Shown here piece by piece: positions 1-6,068 of a DNA stretch of 6,497 bases. Source of the DNA: Rickettsiales bacterium (lineage in GTDB: Bacteria; Pseudomonadota; Alphaproteobacteria; Rickettsiales; Anaplasmataceae); NCBI GenBank assembly GCA_031286185.1, contig JAITUS010000095.1:1-6497 (forward strand), read 5' to 3'. The first letter of the stretch is position 1. The number at the start of each line of letters is the position of its first letter. Both the position numbers and the translations under genes were made by a program. The notes under the pieces are model-generated. The model made no database searches and was not told where the DNA came from. It worked only from the letters and a program-made list of their open reading frames with translations.

Positions 1-365
1 GTTACACACCTCTGCATCTTGCTGTCCAAAGGGATTATTTTGATATAGCCCAGCTATTAATAGAGAAAGGAGCAGACCTTAGCATTGAGTGCAAAGACGG
101 TTATACTGCAATAGATATGTTTATCAACAAAGCTAATTGCAGAGCAGACATCAACGAAACCTACGAGAAATTTTGTAGGTTTTTAATACTTTACCTGAAA
201 GAGCTACATAGTAAATACAAAGCTTCCTGTATATTTTCAACTCTAGCTTTAAGCTTAACAATTCTAGGATTACCATTTATTTTTAAGCCTATAATCAAAT
301 ATAGAGAAAGAAATAGAATGTATAAAAAAACTAAGGCTATGCTGGAAAACTTACTCTATATTTAA
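1..365 (+). CDS. Ankyrin-repeat protein, C-terminal part (5' end outside window)
   Basis: The reading frame is already open at the window edge (first full codon at position 3) and gives 120 residues before TAA. Residues 1-33 are a recognisable ankyrin repeat: YTPLHLAV, then a helix ending in AQLLIEKGADLS, then the start of a next unit, DGYTAID, which breaks off. After the repeat come a charged linker (about residues 39-73) and one hydrophobic segment at about 74-94 (CIFSTLALSLTILGLPFIF), followed by a basic tail (KYRERNR) and the C-terminus. Ankyrin repeats bind proteins, and Wolbachia carries many such genes, often suspected to be secreted host-interaction factors. The single membrane span near the C-terminus suggests anchoring in a membrane, either bacterial or host. 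The gene converges on ftsL with 21 bases between the stops. The ATG at 117 is internal to the frame and is not the real start. The substrate or partner cannot be told from this part. Confidence 0.85.
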   Translation, partial: YTPLHLAVQRDYFDIAQLLIEKGADLSIECKDGYTAIDMFINKANCRADINETYEKFCRFLILYLKELHSKYKASCIFSTLALSLTILGLPFIFKPIIKYRERNRMYKKTKAMLENLLYI

Positions 366-386
366 GTATAGCTTTGTCATTAGTCG

Positions 387-692
387 TCAATCCTGATTTT
401 TAAGTTGTGCTAGCGCGCTGCGGCCACTTAGGGAGTCAAGGTTTTTAACCTGGCTGGCTAATATAAAAGAGTTATTTTTCAAGTGCCTATTCATGAGTTT
501 TGCAAGTCTCTTTGGATCACTCAAATAACTCCACTCTGCTTGTAAAACTTTTATGTCACTTTGCGCTAAACTAATTTCTCGTTTTATTTTTTTTAGTTCT
601 TCATTTAATGACTGAACATGTAGTTTTACTTTAAATAGCAAAGAAAAAAAAAAAAAAAACATAACTATTGAGATAATACAAAAAGTTCTCAT
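387..692 (-). CDS. ftsL: Cell division protein FtsL
   Basis: A 101-residue protein with the FtsL layout: a very short N-terminal tail, one membrane span (about residues 4-20, IISIV then M, five Phe, SLLF), and then a periplasmic coiled-coil-like stretch (about 24-55, with LNEELKKIKREISLAQ and DIKVLQAEW). It ends in the FtsL-type motif YLSDPKRLAKL (about 56-66). FtsL forms the FtsQLB complex in the inner membrane and helps activate septal FtsWI. The call rests on size, topology, the SDPKRL motif and position directly after rsmH, because sequence conservation in this family is low. Its ATG overlaps the rsmH stop (ATGA), and an AGAGG-like ribosome site lies 6-7 bases upstream inside rsmH, so the two are surely co-transcribed. 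The membrane span is encoded across an uninterrupted run of 16 T (coding strand), an obvious slippage site. ftsI, the usual next gene, does not follow. Confidence 0.82.
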   Translation of the reverse strand: MRTFCIISIVMFFFFFSLLFKVKLHVQSLNEELKKIKREISLAQSDIKVLQAEWSYLSDPKRLAKLMNRHLKNNSFILASQVKNLDSLSGRSALAQLKNQD

Positions 693-1705
693 GATAACCT
701 CTGTATAGCTCTTAGTTTTGCTGAACGCGCACGTGGATTTGCATTTATTTCTTCTGCGCTTGCTTTGATCACTTTTTTATTCAGAAGAGAGAAGGCCTTA
801 CAATTGGTAGATCTTTGCTCACATAGATTTTTAAAAAAAGTTTTGACTATACGATCTTCCAAAGAATGAAAGGTGACGACAATTAGTTTGCCATTCTTAT
901 TTAAAATTTCAGATGCAGCTTTAATGCCCTTTTCAAGTTCTCCAAGCTCATCGTTTACCCATATTCTGATCGCCTGAAATGTTCTAGTTGCAGGATCAAT
1001 TTTGCTTTTTCCACGAAATACCACAGAACATACAATATCCGCGAGTTCAAATGTAGTTTTGATAGGTTCTTTCCTCCGCGTGTTTACTATCGCCCTTGCA
1101 ATTTTGCGGGAATAACGTTCTCCTCCATAGTTGTATATAGTGTTTGCAATTTCTTCTTCGCGTAGAGCGTTAACGAACGTTGAAGCGTTGATTTGGGAAG
1201 AGCCATCCATACGCATATCAAGCGGACCATCACGTAAAAATGAAAATCCTCTATTTCCTTCATCAAGCTGCATAGACGATACTCCAATGTCAAATATAAC
1301 TCCATCTACAGCATTAATAGATCTGCCCGGTGTCATCCTAGATCTGTCTGGTGTCATTCCAGTGCTTGACCATACATTTTTTTTCTGGACTCCAGCCGGG
1401 ACAACGAAAGAGGATTGTGAGATGACAGAGGGCTCTACAAGGTGTTCAAAGCTATCTAAGATATTTTTAATATTGCTAAATTTTTCAATAAATAGCTTTA
1501 TTTTGCCGGGATACTTGATATTTAAACTATCATAAAATTTAACAACCGTTTCATCTCTATCAATTGCATACACTTTGCAGTCAGCTGATTCCAATATTGC
1601 TTTGCTATATCCCCCAGCTCCAAATGTAGCATCCACATATACACCACCATTTTGTGGTAAAAGTTGTAATAGCATCTCTTTTAACAAAACTGGAATATGT
1701 GTCAT
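689..1705 (-). CDS. rsmH: 16S rRNA (cytosine(1402)-N4)-methyltransferase RsmH (MraW), with palindromic-element insert
   Basis: RsmH uses S-adenosylmethionine to methylate N4 of C1402 in the 16S rRNA decoding site. Family motifs appear in order: HIPVLLKEML (3-12), the SAM-binding YVDATFGAGGYS (23-34), AIDRDE (47-52), DGVIFDIGVSSMQLD (134-148), RGFSFLRDGPLDMRM (152-166), NYGGERYSRKIARAI (192-206), PATRTFQAIRIWVNDEL (238-254), VTFHSLEDRIVK (277-288) and the C-terminal NPRARSAKLRA (323-333). At 338 residues it is longer than the usual 300 or so. The excess is a block at about residues 88-129 between the helix ending NILDSF and the DGVIFDIG strand, where homologues have only a short loop. That block carries the same core as the palindrome at 4479-4513. 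All catalytic motifs are intact, so the enzyme is probably functional. The start is chosen because MTHIPVLL is the standard N-terminus; the ribosome site before it is weak. It heads the rsmH-ftsL unit. Confidence 0.95.
   Translation of the reverse strand: MTHIPVLLKEMLLQLLPQNGGVYVDATFGAGGYSKAILESADCKVYAIDRDETVVKFYDSLNIKYPGKIKLFIEKFSNIKNILDSFEHLVEPSVISQSSFVVPAGVQKKNVWSSTGMTPDRSRMTPGRSINAVDGVIFDIGVSSMQLDEGNRGFSFLRDGPLDMRMDGSSQINASTFVNALREEEIANTIYNYGGERYSRKIARAIVNTRRKEPIKTTFELADIVCSVVFRGKSKIDPATRTFQAIRIWVNDELGELEKGIKAASEILNKNGKLIVVTFHSLEDRIVKTFFKNLCEQRSTNCKAFSLLNKKVIKASAEEINANPRARSAKLRAIQRLS
1317..1444 (-). mobile_element. Wolbachia palindromic element remnant inserted in frame in rsmH
   Basis: This stretch encodes about 42 extra residues of RsmH (approximately 88-129) that do not belong to the family. 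Positions 1350-1369 match the intergenic palindrome at 4479-4498 in 19 of 20 bases. The insert also has 7-base inverted arms (TGTCATC at 1331-1337, GATGACA at 1421-1427) and a near-exact 21-base direct repeat starting at 1318 and 1339. Protein-coding palindromic repeats are known in Rickettsia and Wolbachia, where they insert in frame into surface loops. The exact borders are inferred from where RsmH similarity stops and resumes. Confidence 0.75.
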
Positions 1706-1773
1706 AGCGTTCTATCAAAAGGCTTTGTGTATACAGATAAAAATAGCTTCCTCACTAAAACATGGTGAAATAT

Positions 1774-1801
1774 ATGATATAAAAATACTCGATATAGTCA
1801 A
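1774..1801 (-). promoter_or_regulatory. Predicted sigma-70-type promoter of rsmH-ftsL
   Basis: On the minus strand TTGACT (1801-1796) is followed after 16 bases by TATCAT (1779-1774); each hexamer matches the consensus in 5 of 6 positions. Transcription would start near 1767, leaving a leader of about 60 bases before the rsmH ATG. The region is very AT-rich, so chance matches are possible. Confidence 0.5.
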
Positions 1802-1891
1802 TGATATAGAAATATTAAGATTTAATGAGATATCATTATTAATATAATATTCACATTTTTGTATAGTTCCAGAGTGTAATAAATGAGAAAA

Positions 1892-2653
1892 TCATACTAT
1901 ATGAGGTAAGAATCCACCTGGTGCCAAATTTTTTGTTGCATTTTCTACTTGTGCATCACTTATAGCAACTACATCTTCTGACCTACCATTATCACCGCAA
2001 TATTTATCTATCAGATTTTTGAATTCAATCTCAAGACTTTTACGCAAAGCTGCCACACTGTCAGCTAGTACAATAGTATTATACTCTTGCGGTATTACCT
2101 TCTCCCTTAAGCAACACGAAATTGATAAGCCTACTAAACAAACTATAAGCGATACAGTAGCAGTTATAGTGTAACCGTATACTGCTGCAACAATTCCAAT
2201 AACAACTGAGGTTAATAAAATAAACAGTGTGGCAATACCTAATTTGCTTATTCTTACGTAATCATAAAATGATTGAGTTACAACCTCACATAGCTGCTCT
2301 TCTGTCAGATCAAAAACCGCACCATAATTAGGATCATAAAATGTAAAGCTATTATCTGAATTTTTCTTTATCAGTACAGCGTGTCCAGAATCTCCCCTAA
2401 CAGGTTGATAACTTATTTTCACATACTGATCTTGATTCATTACTGCTAAATTTAAGTCTGCTGCAGTTAATATCTTTGGCTTTTTCATTGCTAAGAAAAG
2501 TAACTCCACTTCTTTCCAAAATGAGAAGGATATTTGTGTAAACTCTTTGATAAAATTTTCTTGCGCTTTCTCACCCATTTTGTCTAATGTAGCCACAGCT
2601 ATTTTTTCTTGCTCACCCATAAAAACACGTAATTTGTCAAAGTCGTCGCGCAT
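1892..2653 (-). CDS. Downstream fragment of the C58-like protease: His/Asp part plus membrane hairpin
   Basis: If translated on its own this is a 253-residue protein. It has a charged, helical N-terminal part (1-60), the C58 His/Asp region (GHAVLI with His91, YDPNYG with Asp107), two adjacent hydrophobic segments (about 138-160 and 163-182, the second ending in SISCCLREK), and a soluble C-terminal tail of about 70 residues. The ATG is simply the first one after the in-frame stop; no convincing ribosome site precedes it, and the frame is open for 37 codons upstream back to the TAA. This makes it more likely an internal Met of the longer gene than a true start. It is listed because an automatic annotation would call it as a hypothetical protein. 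Confidence 0.45.
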   Translation of the reverse strand: MRDDFDKLRVFMGEQEKIAVATLDKMGEKAQENFIKEFTQISFSFWKEVELLFLAMKKPKILTAADLNLAVMNQDQYVKISYQPVRGDSGHAVLIKKNSDNSFTFYDPNYGAVFDLTEEQLCEVVTQSFYDYVRISKLGIATLFILLTSVVIGIVAAVYGYTITATVSLIVCLVGLSISCCLREKVIPQEYNTIVLADSVAALRKSLEIEFKNLIDKYCGDNGRSEDVVAISDAQVENATKNLAPGGFLPHIV

Positions 2654-2764
2654 TTTCTGCTTCAGTTTTTCTTTATCTACTTCATATGAAGTAATGTCAC
2701 CACTTTTGACTTTCTTGATTAAATCATCTACCAGTAATCTTTTTTTCTCGGTACTATCGAATGC

Positions 2765-3037
2765 TTAAAAAAAAGATTCTTTGTTAACGAGTAAATCGTT
2801 TAAAACAACATAGTCACACAAATGTCTACATATTCCTTGCATTTTCTCCCGATTGAAAAATTTTTTGTAGTCTTGAAACATTTGTTTGTCAGATTCAATG
2901 ATATTCATTAGATCTATCTGTTTATTAAGTACAAACCTTTCTTTGTATTTAGAAAATACCCCTATTATAAAAAACCCTCTTACTAAGTAACCATAAAAAA
3001 ACTGTACTAGAAAAATTTTTTTAGATTTTTTCCACAT
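2765..3037 (-). CDS. Upstream fragment of the C58-like protease: N-terminus and catalytic Cys
   Basis: Ninety residues ending at the in-frame TAA. The N-terminus is basic and hydrophobic (MWKKSKKIFLVQFFYGYL, then RGFFIIGVFS), resembling a signal anchor or a poorly conserved effector leader. A charged helix follows (about 40-63), then the C58 nucleophile motif QGICRHLC with Cys70. The fragment stops 20 residues after that Cys, in NKESFF. Alone it cannot form the protease fold. An in-frame stop lies three codons upstream of its ATG, so the frame does not extend further. See the joined pseudogene entry for the function. Confidence 0.45.
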   Translation of the reverse strand: MWKKSKKIFLVQFFYGYLVRGFFIIGVFSKYKERFVLNKQIDLMNIIESDKQMFQDYKKFFNREKMQGICRHLCDYVVLNDLLVNKESFF

Positions 3038-3042
3038 ATATG

Positions 3043-3071
3043 ATTATGCCACAATGTTGAAGAAGTGTCAA
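3043..3071 (-). promoter_or_regulatory. Predicted sigma-70-type promoter of the C58-like gene
   Basis: A perfect TTGACA (3071-3066 on the minus strand), a 17-base spacer and CATAAT (3048-3043, 5 of 6) form one of the best promoter matches in the window. The expected start, about 7 bases past the -10 box, falls at about 3036, on the first ATG of the gene. The transcript would therefore be leaderless, or translation would begin further in. Confidence 0.6.
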
Positions 3072-3192
3072 GTTTGGTGAATGGGCAAAAAAGATGCTAC
3101 AAGAGGTATTGCTATCAGTCTTATCGGCAATTTGAAGAACACCTTTATAACACGGCTAAACTCTAAAAAGCCTTACCCTTTTGAATTCATAG

Positions 3193-3221
3193 TGGACACA
3201 ATCTCCTGATTTATTTATACT
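3193..3221 (+). promoter_or_regulatory. Predicted sigma-70-type promoter of the MFS transporter
   Basis: TGGACA (3193-3198) and TATACT (3216-3221), each 5 of 6 to consensus, are separated by the ideal 17 bases. Transcription would begin near 3228, about 18 bases before the transporter ATG. Together with the promoter at 3043-3071 it makes 3038-3245 a divergent promoter region. Confidence 0.55.
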
Positions 3222-3245
3222 TAACCCTGCCCACCGCTCTGGATT

Positions 3246-4457
3246 ATGCAACAAATAACAAAAGTAATACTATCAAGTTTAATTTGTAACACTTTATTGT
3301 GGTATGACCACATGCTTTTTGGTCACCTGATCAGTATAATCGGCGGTGCGTTTTTTCCATCAGATGATCAATTGGTTAGCGTACTGAAGGCTTTTGGAGT
3401 GTTTGCAGTGAGTTTCCTGATGAGACCAATCGGAGCTGCTATATTTGGCCATATTGGTGATAAATATGGAAGAAGGGTTGCTCTATTGCTCTCCATTGTA
3501 TTAATGACTCTATCAACTGTATTAATTGCCTTTGTTCCGGGGTATCAAAACATTGGAATACTTGCATCAATACTAGTGATATGTTTAAGGTTATTGCAAG
3601 GTATATCCCTTGGAGGAGAAGCAGGAAATGCCCCGTTTTTAATAGAGCATGCTCCTAAGGACAAGAAAGGACTCTTTGGCAGTATCGAGGTACTCAGTGC
3701 AATTCTTGGTTCAATATTAAGTCTTATAGCGGTACTCATATGCAAAAAAGTATCCGATTTTGAATCTTGGGGATGGAGATTACCTTTTGTTTTCAGTTTA
3801 GTGATGGGATTAATCAGTATATATACAAGATATATACTTGATGAGAGCCCAGAGTACAAAAAGCAGAAAAATCCACCTCAATTGCCGTTAAAAGAGTTGT
3901 TAAACAGCTATAAAAAACCTTTTCTGATATCAGTAGGGGTCGACATAGTCGAAAATTCATCTCTTTATATATATTTAGTATTTTTCAATGTGCTTACATC
4001 AAAAGTAAATACTCATTTTAACCACATGGTGGAAATACTGAGTCAAATTGCGCTCGGAGGATTGACTATATTGTTTGCAATACTTTCTGACAAGATAGGA
4101 AGAGAAAAAGTCATGAAATTTGCATTTATGACTTTCATAGTAGTAAGTTATCCAGTTTTTTTTATGATACTAAGTAGTGATAACTTGCTAACCATAGTGG
4201 CACACGTTCTTTTTATAATCCCTATAGCTGCATCACTTGGTCCTGTTAGCGCACTTATGTGCGAATTATTTCCAACAAAGGTGCGGTATAGCGGATTTAG
4301 TTTATCAAGAAATATAGCTGCTGGATTTTTTGGCGGCCTTGCACCATTTATATGCACAACAATCATTAAGATTACAGGACAAGAAACTTCAGCAAGCTTT
4401 TACATGATTTTCTGTGCGTTGATTGGACTAGTTGCTATATTGCAGATTAAGGATTAG
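3246..4457 (+). CDS. MFS transporter, metabolite:H+ symporter family (ProP-like)
   Basis: A 403-residue inner-membrane protein with about 12 hydrophobic spans. Signatures of the MHS branch of the major facilitator superfamily are present: WYDHMLFG in the first span (19-26; usually WYDF..YG), loop motif A GHIGDKYGRR (68-77), RLLQGISLGGEAGNAP (115-130), the WGWRLPF pair (175-181), LDESPEY (198-204), a second copy of motif A as SDKIGREK (281-288), and ELFPTKVRYSGFSLSRN (340-356). Relatives move proline/betaine, citrate, ketoglutarate or similar solutes together with protons. The substrate cannot be read from the sequence, and ProP-like is a family label only. In an intracellular bacterium, uptake of host metabolites or osmolytes is likely. 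The ATG at 3246 fits the family N-terminus, although only GGA lies just upstream as a ribosome site. The protein is somewhat shorter than ProP (about 500), lacking the C-terminal coiled coil. It stands alone between its own promoter and a hairpin 21 bases past its stop. Confidence 0.9.
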   Translation: MQQITKVILSSLICNTLLWYDHMLFGHLISIIGGAFFPSDDQLVSVLKAFGVFAVSFLMRPIGAAIFGHIGDKYGRRVALLLSIVLMTLSTVLIAFVPGYQNIGILASILVICLRLLQGISLGGEAGNAPFLIEHAPKDKKGLFGSIEVLSAILGSILSLIAVLICKKVSDFESWGWRLPFVFSLVMGLISIYTRYILDESPEYKKQKNPPQLPLKELLNSYKKPFLISVGVDIVENSSLYIYLVFFNVLTSKVNTHFNHMVEILSQIALGGLTILFAILSDKIGREKVMKFAFMTFIVVSYPVFFMILSSDNLLTIVAHVLFIIPIAASLGPVSALMCELFPTKVRYSGFSLSRNIAAGFFGGLAPFICTTIIKITGQETSASFYMIFCALIGLVAILQIKD

Positions 4458-4478
4458 ATGCTTTTTACAAGGCACAAC

Positions 4479-4513
4479 GGTGTCATTCCAGTACTTGATA
4501 CTGGAATGACACC
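4479..4513. repeat. Perfect palindromic hairpin, Wolbachia palindromic element copy
   Basis: Two 15-base arms (GGTGTCATTCCAGTA at 4479-4493 and its exact complement at 4499-4513) flank the 5-base loop CTTGA. The core and loop match the rsmH insert in 19 of 20 bases, which marks it as a dispersed element and not a one-off terminator. It sits 21 bases past the MFS stop. It could end or stabilise that transcript, but no T-run follows, so a classical intrinsic terminator is not supported. Confidence 0.85.
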
Positions 4514-4922
4514 TTCCTATCCAGTTCATGAATTGCAACTAGCTATAAATATTAAGAAATTTATTAAATAGAGAAAAAGGCAAAAGAAATTCCGTGGTAG
4601 AAGTCGCTCACTCTCTAATCCTGCAAATTGGCGTACTATACTGTCTTAAACGACTTATAAGCGCGTTTCAGCTTGTATAGGCAAAACCCCTAGAAGTCTA
4701 GGTAAAATTAATAAAGACATGAGGTGCACATAGTGCAAAAAATTAAACATAAGACGCCAACTACGTGATACTTTCGTCGTTTAATCTGCACAGATTGAAG
4801 CTAAATGAATAGCTCCAATTTTATGATTAAGGGTGATGGCGAAGGTTGTCAAGTAGTTTTTTCGCACATGCCAAAGGCTGGTTTGATATGCGAGAGGTCT
4901 AAGTTGTATGGCATAAGGCTAT
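4514..4922. other. Gene-poor convergent spacer, probable Wolbachia intergenic repeat
   Basis: About 400 bases without a clear gene lie between the transporter and lysC, which converge here. No tRNA or rRNA is recognisable. Two small perfect hairpins are visible: CCTAG-AAGT-CTAGG at 4689-4702 and TGCAC-ATA-GTGCA at 4725-4737. The stretch from about 4620 to the lysC end reads like a sequence I recall recurring between Wolbachia genes, but this is memory and was not searched. A 48-codon open frame (4805-4951, +) occupies its right end. Confidence 0.45.
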
Positions 4923-4951
4923 CTATACCAACTCTGTATGTAAATCCCTAA
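4805..4951 (+). CDS. Small open frame overlapping the lysC 3' end, doubtful
   Basis: ATG at 4805 opens 48 codons ending in TAA at 4949-4951. The product begins MNSSNFMIKGDGEGCQ and ends SIPTLYVNP, with no recognised domain, signal or membrane span. The last 29 bases run antisense to the lysC C-terminal codons. GAAG lies about 6 bases upstream as a possible ribosome site, with a stop codon directly before the ATG. It may be a decayed gene piece carried by the repeat-like block or a chance frame. Confidence 0.2.
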   Translation: MNSSNFMIKGDGEGCQVVFSHMPKAGLICERSKLYGIRLSIPTLYVNP

Positions 4952-6068
4952 CTAGAGCTTCAGCACATTCTCTTTGAACGATTATATTGATCTTGGTTTC
5001 AGATGCTGTGATAGCGAGTATTTCTATCTTTTTTTCGCTCAAGACCTTGAGTATGCGGTGCATCACCTCAGTATTAGACATAATGCCAATACCAATTATT
5101 GAAATTTTAGCTACGTTATTGTTTATGATATAGCTCCCATTCAGTAGCTTTTTCATTAAATCAATATCAAATTCGGAAATTACGAGACTTGATCCGTGTA
5201 TCATATCAATTTTAATGTTTGCCTCTGCAATATCCCTTAAAATACGCAAGGTATCTGCAAGGTTAGCAAAAGTTACAAGAGCTTCATTGGTACTATAAGT
5301 TATTCCAGTAATTGTGTATCTCTCCAGTACATCTTTTTTGTGCAGTACTACAGTTCCTTCCACCTCTTTAAAGGTGGACAGCACTTGTACTTTAATGTTA
5401 TGTTTCATTGCAAGCTGTACTGAACGATTATGTAGTATTTTAGCACCAGATGACGACATCTCCAACATTTCATCGTAAGAGATAGATTTGAGCTTGCGTG
5501 CCTTTAGAACAATTTTGGGATCAGCTGTATATATTCCATCAATATCAGTGAAAATCTCGCAAACTTTGACGTTAAAAGCTACCGCAAAGGCAACTGCTGA
5601 TATATCAGAGCCCCCTCTTCCAAAAGTAGTGATTCTATCATCATATATACCCTGAAAGCCAGCAATGATCGCTACAGTATACCCTTCAGCAAAAGACCTT
5701 TTCAGATGATCAATCTCTATTGTTTTTATTTTAGACTCGGAGTAAAGATCATCTGTTATGATCGGTAACTGCCAGGCAAGCCAAGATTTAGCGTTTATTC
5801 CAATAGATCGGAGAGTGATTGCTAACATGCCGCAGGAAATCTGCTCTCCCGCTGAAAGTATAACGTCATATTCCGACAGCTCTCGTTTGCAGCTTAAATC
5901 TGAGATTTGTCTAGCCTGAAAAGCCATTTGGTCAGTAAATCCTGCAACAGCGGAAACAACGACGATTACGTTACAACCTCTCTCAACATCTTTTTTTATC
6001 AAATTTGCAACTCGGGTTAAGTCAGTTAATGAAGTCCCACCAAATTTTTTTATGATTATATTGCCCAT
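4923..6068 (-). CDS. lysC: Aspartate kinase LysC
   Basis: Phosphorylates aspartate to aspartyl-4-phosphate, the first step towards diaminopimelate, lysine, threonine and methionine; in Wolbachia the branch to meso-DAP for lipid II is the likely use. The kinase domain (1-245) shows KKFGGTSL (7-14), VVVVSAVAGFTDQM (36-48), SAGEQISCGML (72-82), AGFQGI (136-141), TFGRGGSDISAVAFA (148-162) and FTDIDGIYTADPKIV (173-187). Two ACT-type regulatory modules follow: a divergent first one (about 253-312) and a well-kept second one (KISIIGIGIMSN at 321-332, then EILAITASETKINIIV). Feedback control by lysine is usual for this class, but the effector cannot be read here. The 381 residues are slightly short of the usual 400. 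The ATG gives the standard N-terminus, but the strong GGAGG lies 17 bases upstream. The gene follows folC by 54 bases on the same strand, so the two are probably co-transcribed. Confidence 0.95.
   Translation of the reverse strand: MGNIIIKKFGGTSLTDLTRVANLIKKDVERGCNVIVVVSAVAGFTDQMAFQARQISDLSCKRELSEYDVILSAGEQISCGMLAITLRSIGINAKSWLAWQLPIITDDLYSESKIKTIEIDHLKRSFAEGYTVAIIAGFQGIYDDRITTFGRGGSDISAVAFAVAFNVKVCEIFTDIDGIYTADPKIVLKARKLKSISYDEMLEMSSSGAKILHNRSVQLAMKHNIKVQVLSTFKEVEGTVVLHKKDVLERYTITGITYSTNEALVTFANLADTLRILRDIAEANIKIDMIHGSSLVISEFDIDLMKKLLNGSYIINNNVAKISIIGIGIMSNTEVMHRILKVLSEKKIEILAITASETKINIIVQRECAEALVRDLHTELV

Larger units (their letters stand above)
1892..3037 (-). pseudogene. YopT-like (peptidase family C58) cysteine protease, interrupted by an in-frame stop
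   Basis: Two open stretches, 3037-2765 and 2764-1892, lie in the same frame and are separated only by TAA at 2765-2767. Read through, they give about 381 residues. The first part holds QGICRHLCDY, which fits the GxC..L nucleophile motif (Cys70). The second holds GHAVLIKK (His at about 219 of the joined numbering) and FTFYDPNYG (Asp at about 235). The His-Asp spacing of 16 equals that of YopT (His258, Asp274), and DPNYG is typical of the family. A pair of hydrophobic segments follows (about 265-310 joined), then a helical tail. C58 proteases such as YopT and AvrPphB cleave host proteins after delivery into host cells; an effector role here is inference. No alternative start lies between the stop and the ATG at 2653, so the second part alone lacks the catalytic Cys. 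Either the gene is dead, or only fragments are made. Confidence 0.65.

Noticed and set aside
356..371. Hairpin CTATA-TTTAAG-TATAG between the convergent ankyrin and ftsL stops, as a shared terminator.
   Set aside because: The stem is only 5 weak A/T-rich pairs with no T-run on either side, so it is too weak to call.
1131..1535. A 134-residue open frame opposite rsmH.
   Set aside because: It is antisense to a strongly conserved gene, has no domain or start signal, and is partly kept open by the low-complexity insert.
1706..1891. Search for a gene or RNA in the AT-rich spacer upstream of rsmH.
   Set aside because: Apart from the predicted promoter I see only short A/T palindromes expected by chance in such composition.
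2765..2774. T8 run before the TAA as a programmed slippage site that bypasses the stop in the protease gene.
   Set aside because: Both parts are in the same frame, so a one-base slip would leave the correct frame. Only a three-base change or readthrough would help, and TAA has no visible recoding signal.
3081..3209. A 42-codon open frame on the plus strand (starts MGKKDATRGIAISLIGN) between the divergent promoters.
   Set aside because: No recognised family, poor ribosome site spacing, and it overlaps the predicted transporter promoter. It may be a gene remnant, but nothing in the sequence supports expression.
4861..4893. Possible stem TCGCA...TGCGA with inner GCC-AAA-GGC as the lysC terminator.
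   Set aside because: The inner and outer arms are separated by an unpaired, asymmetric stretch. The adjacent T-run is on the wrong side for minus-strand transcription.
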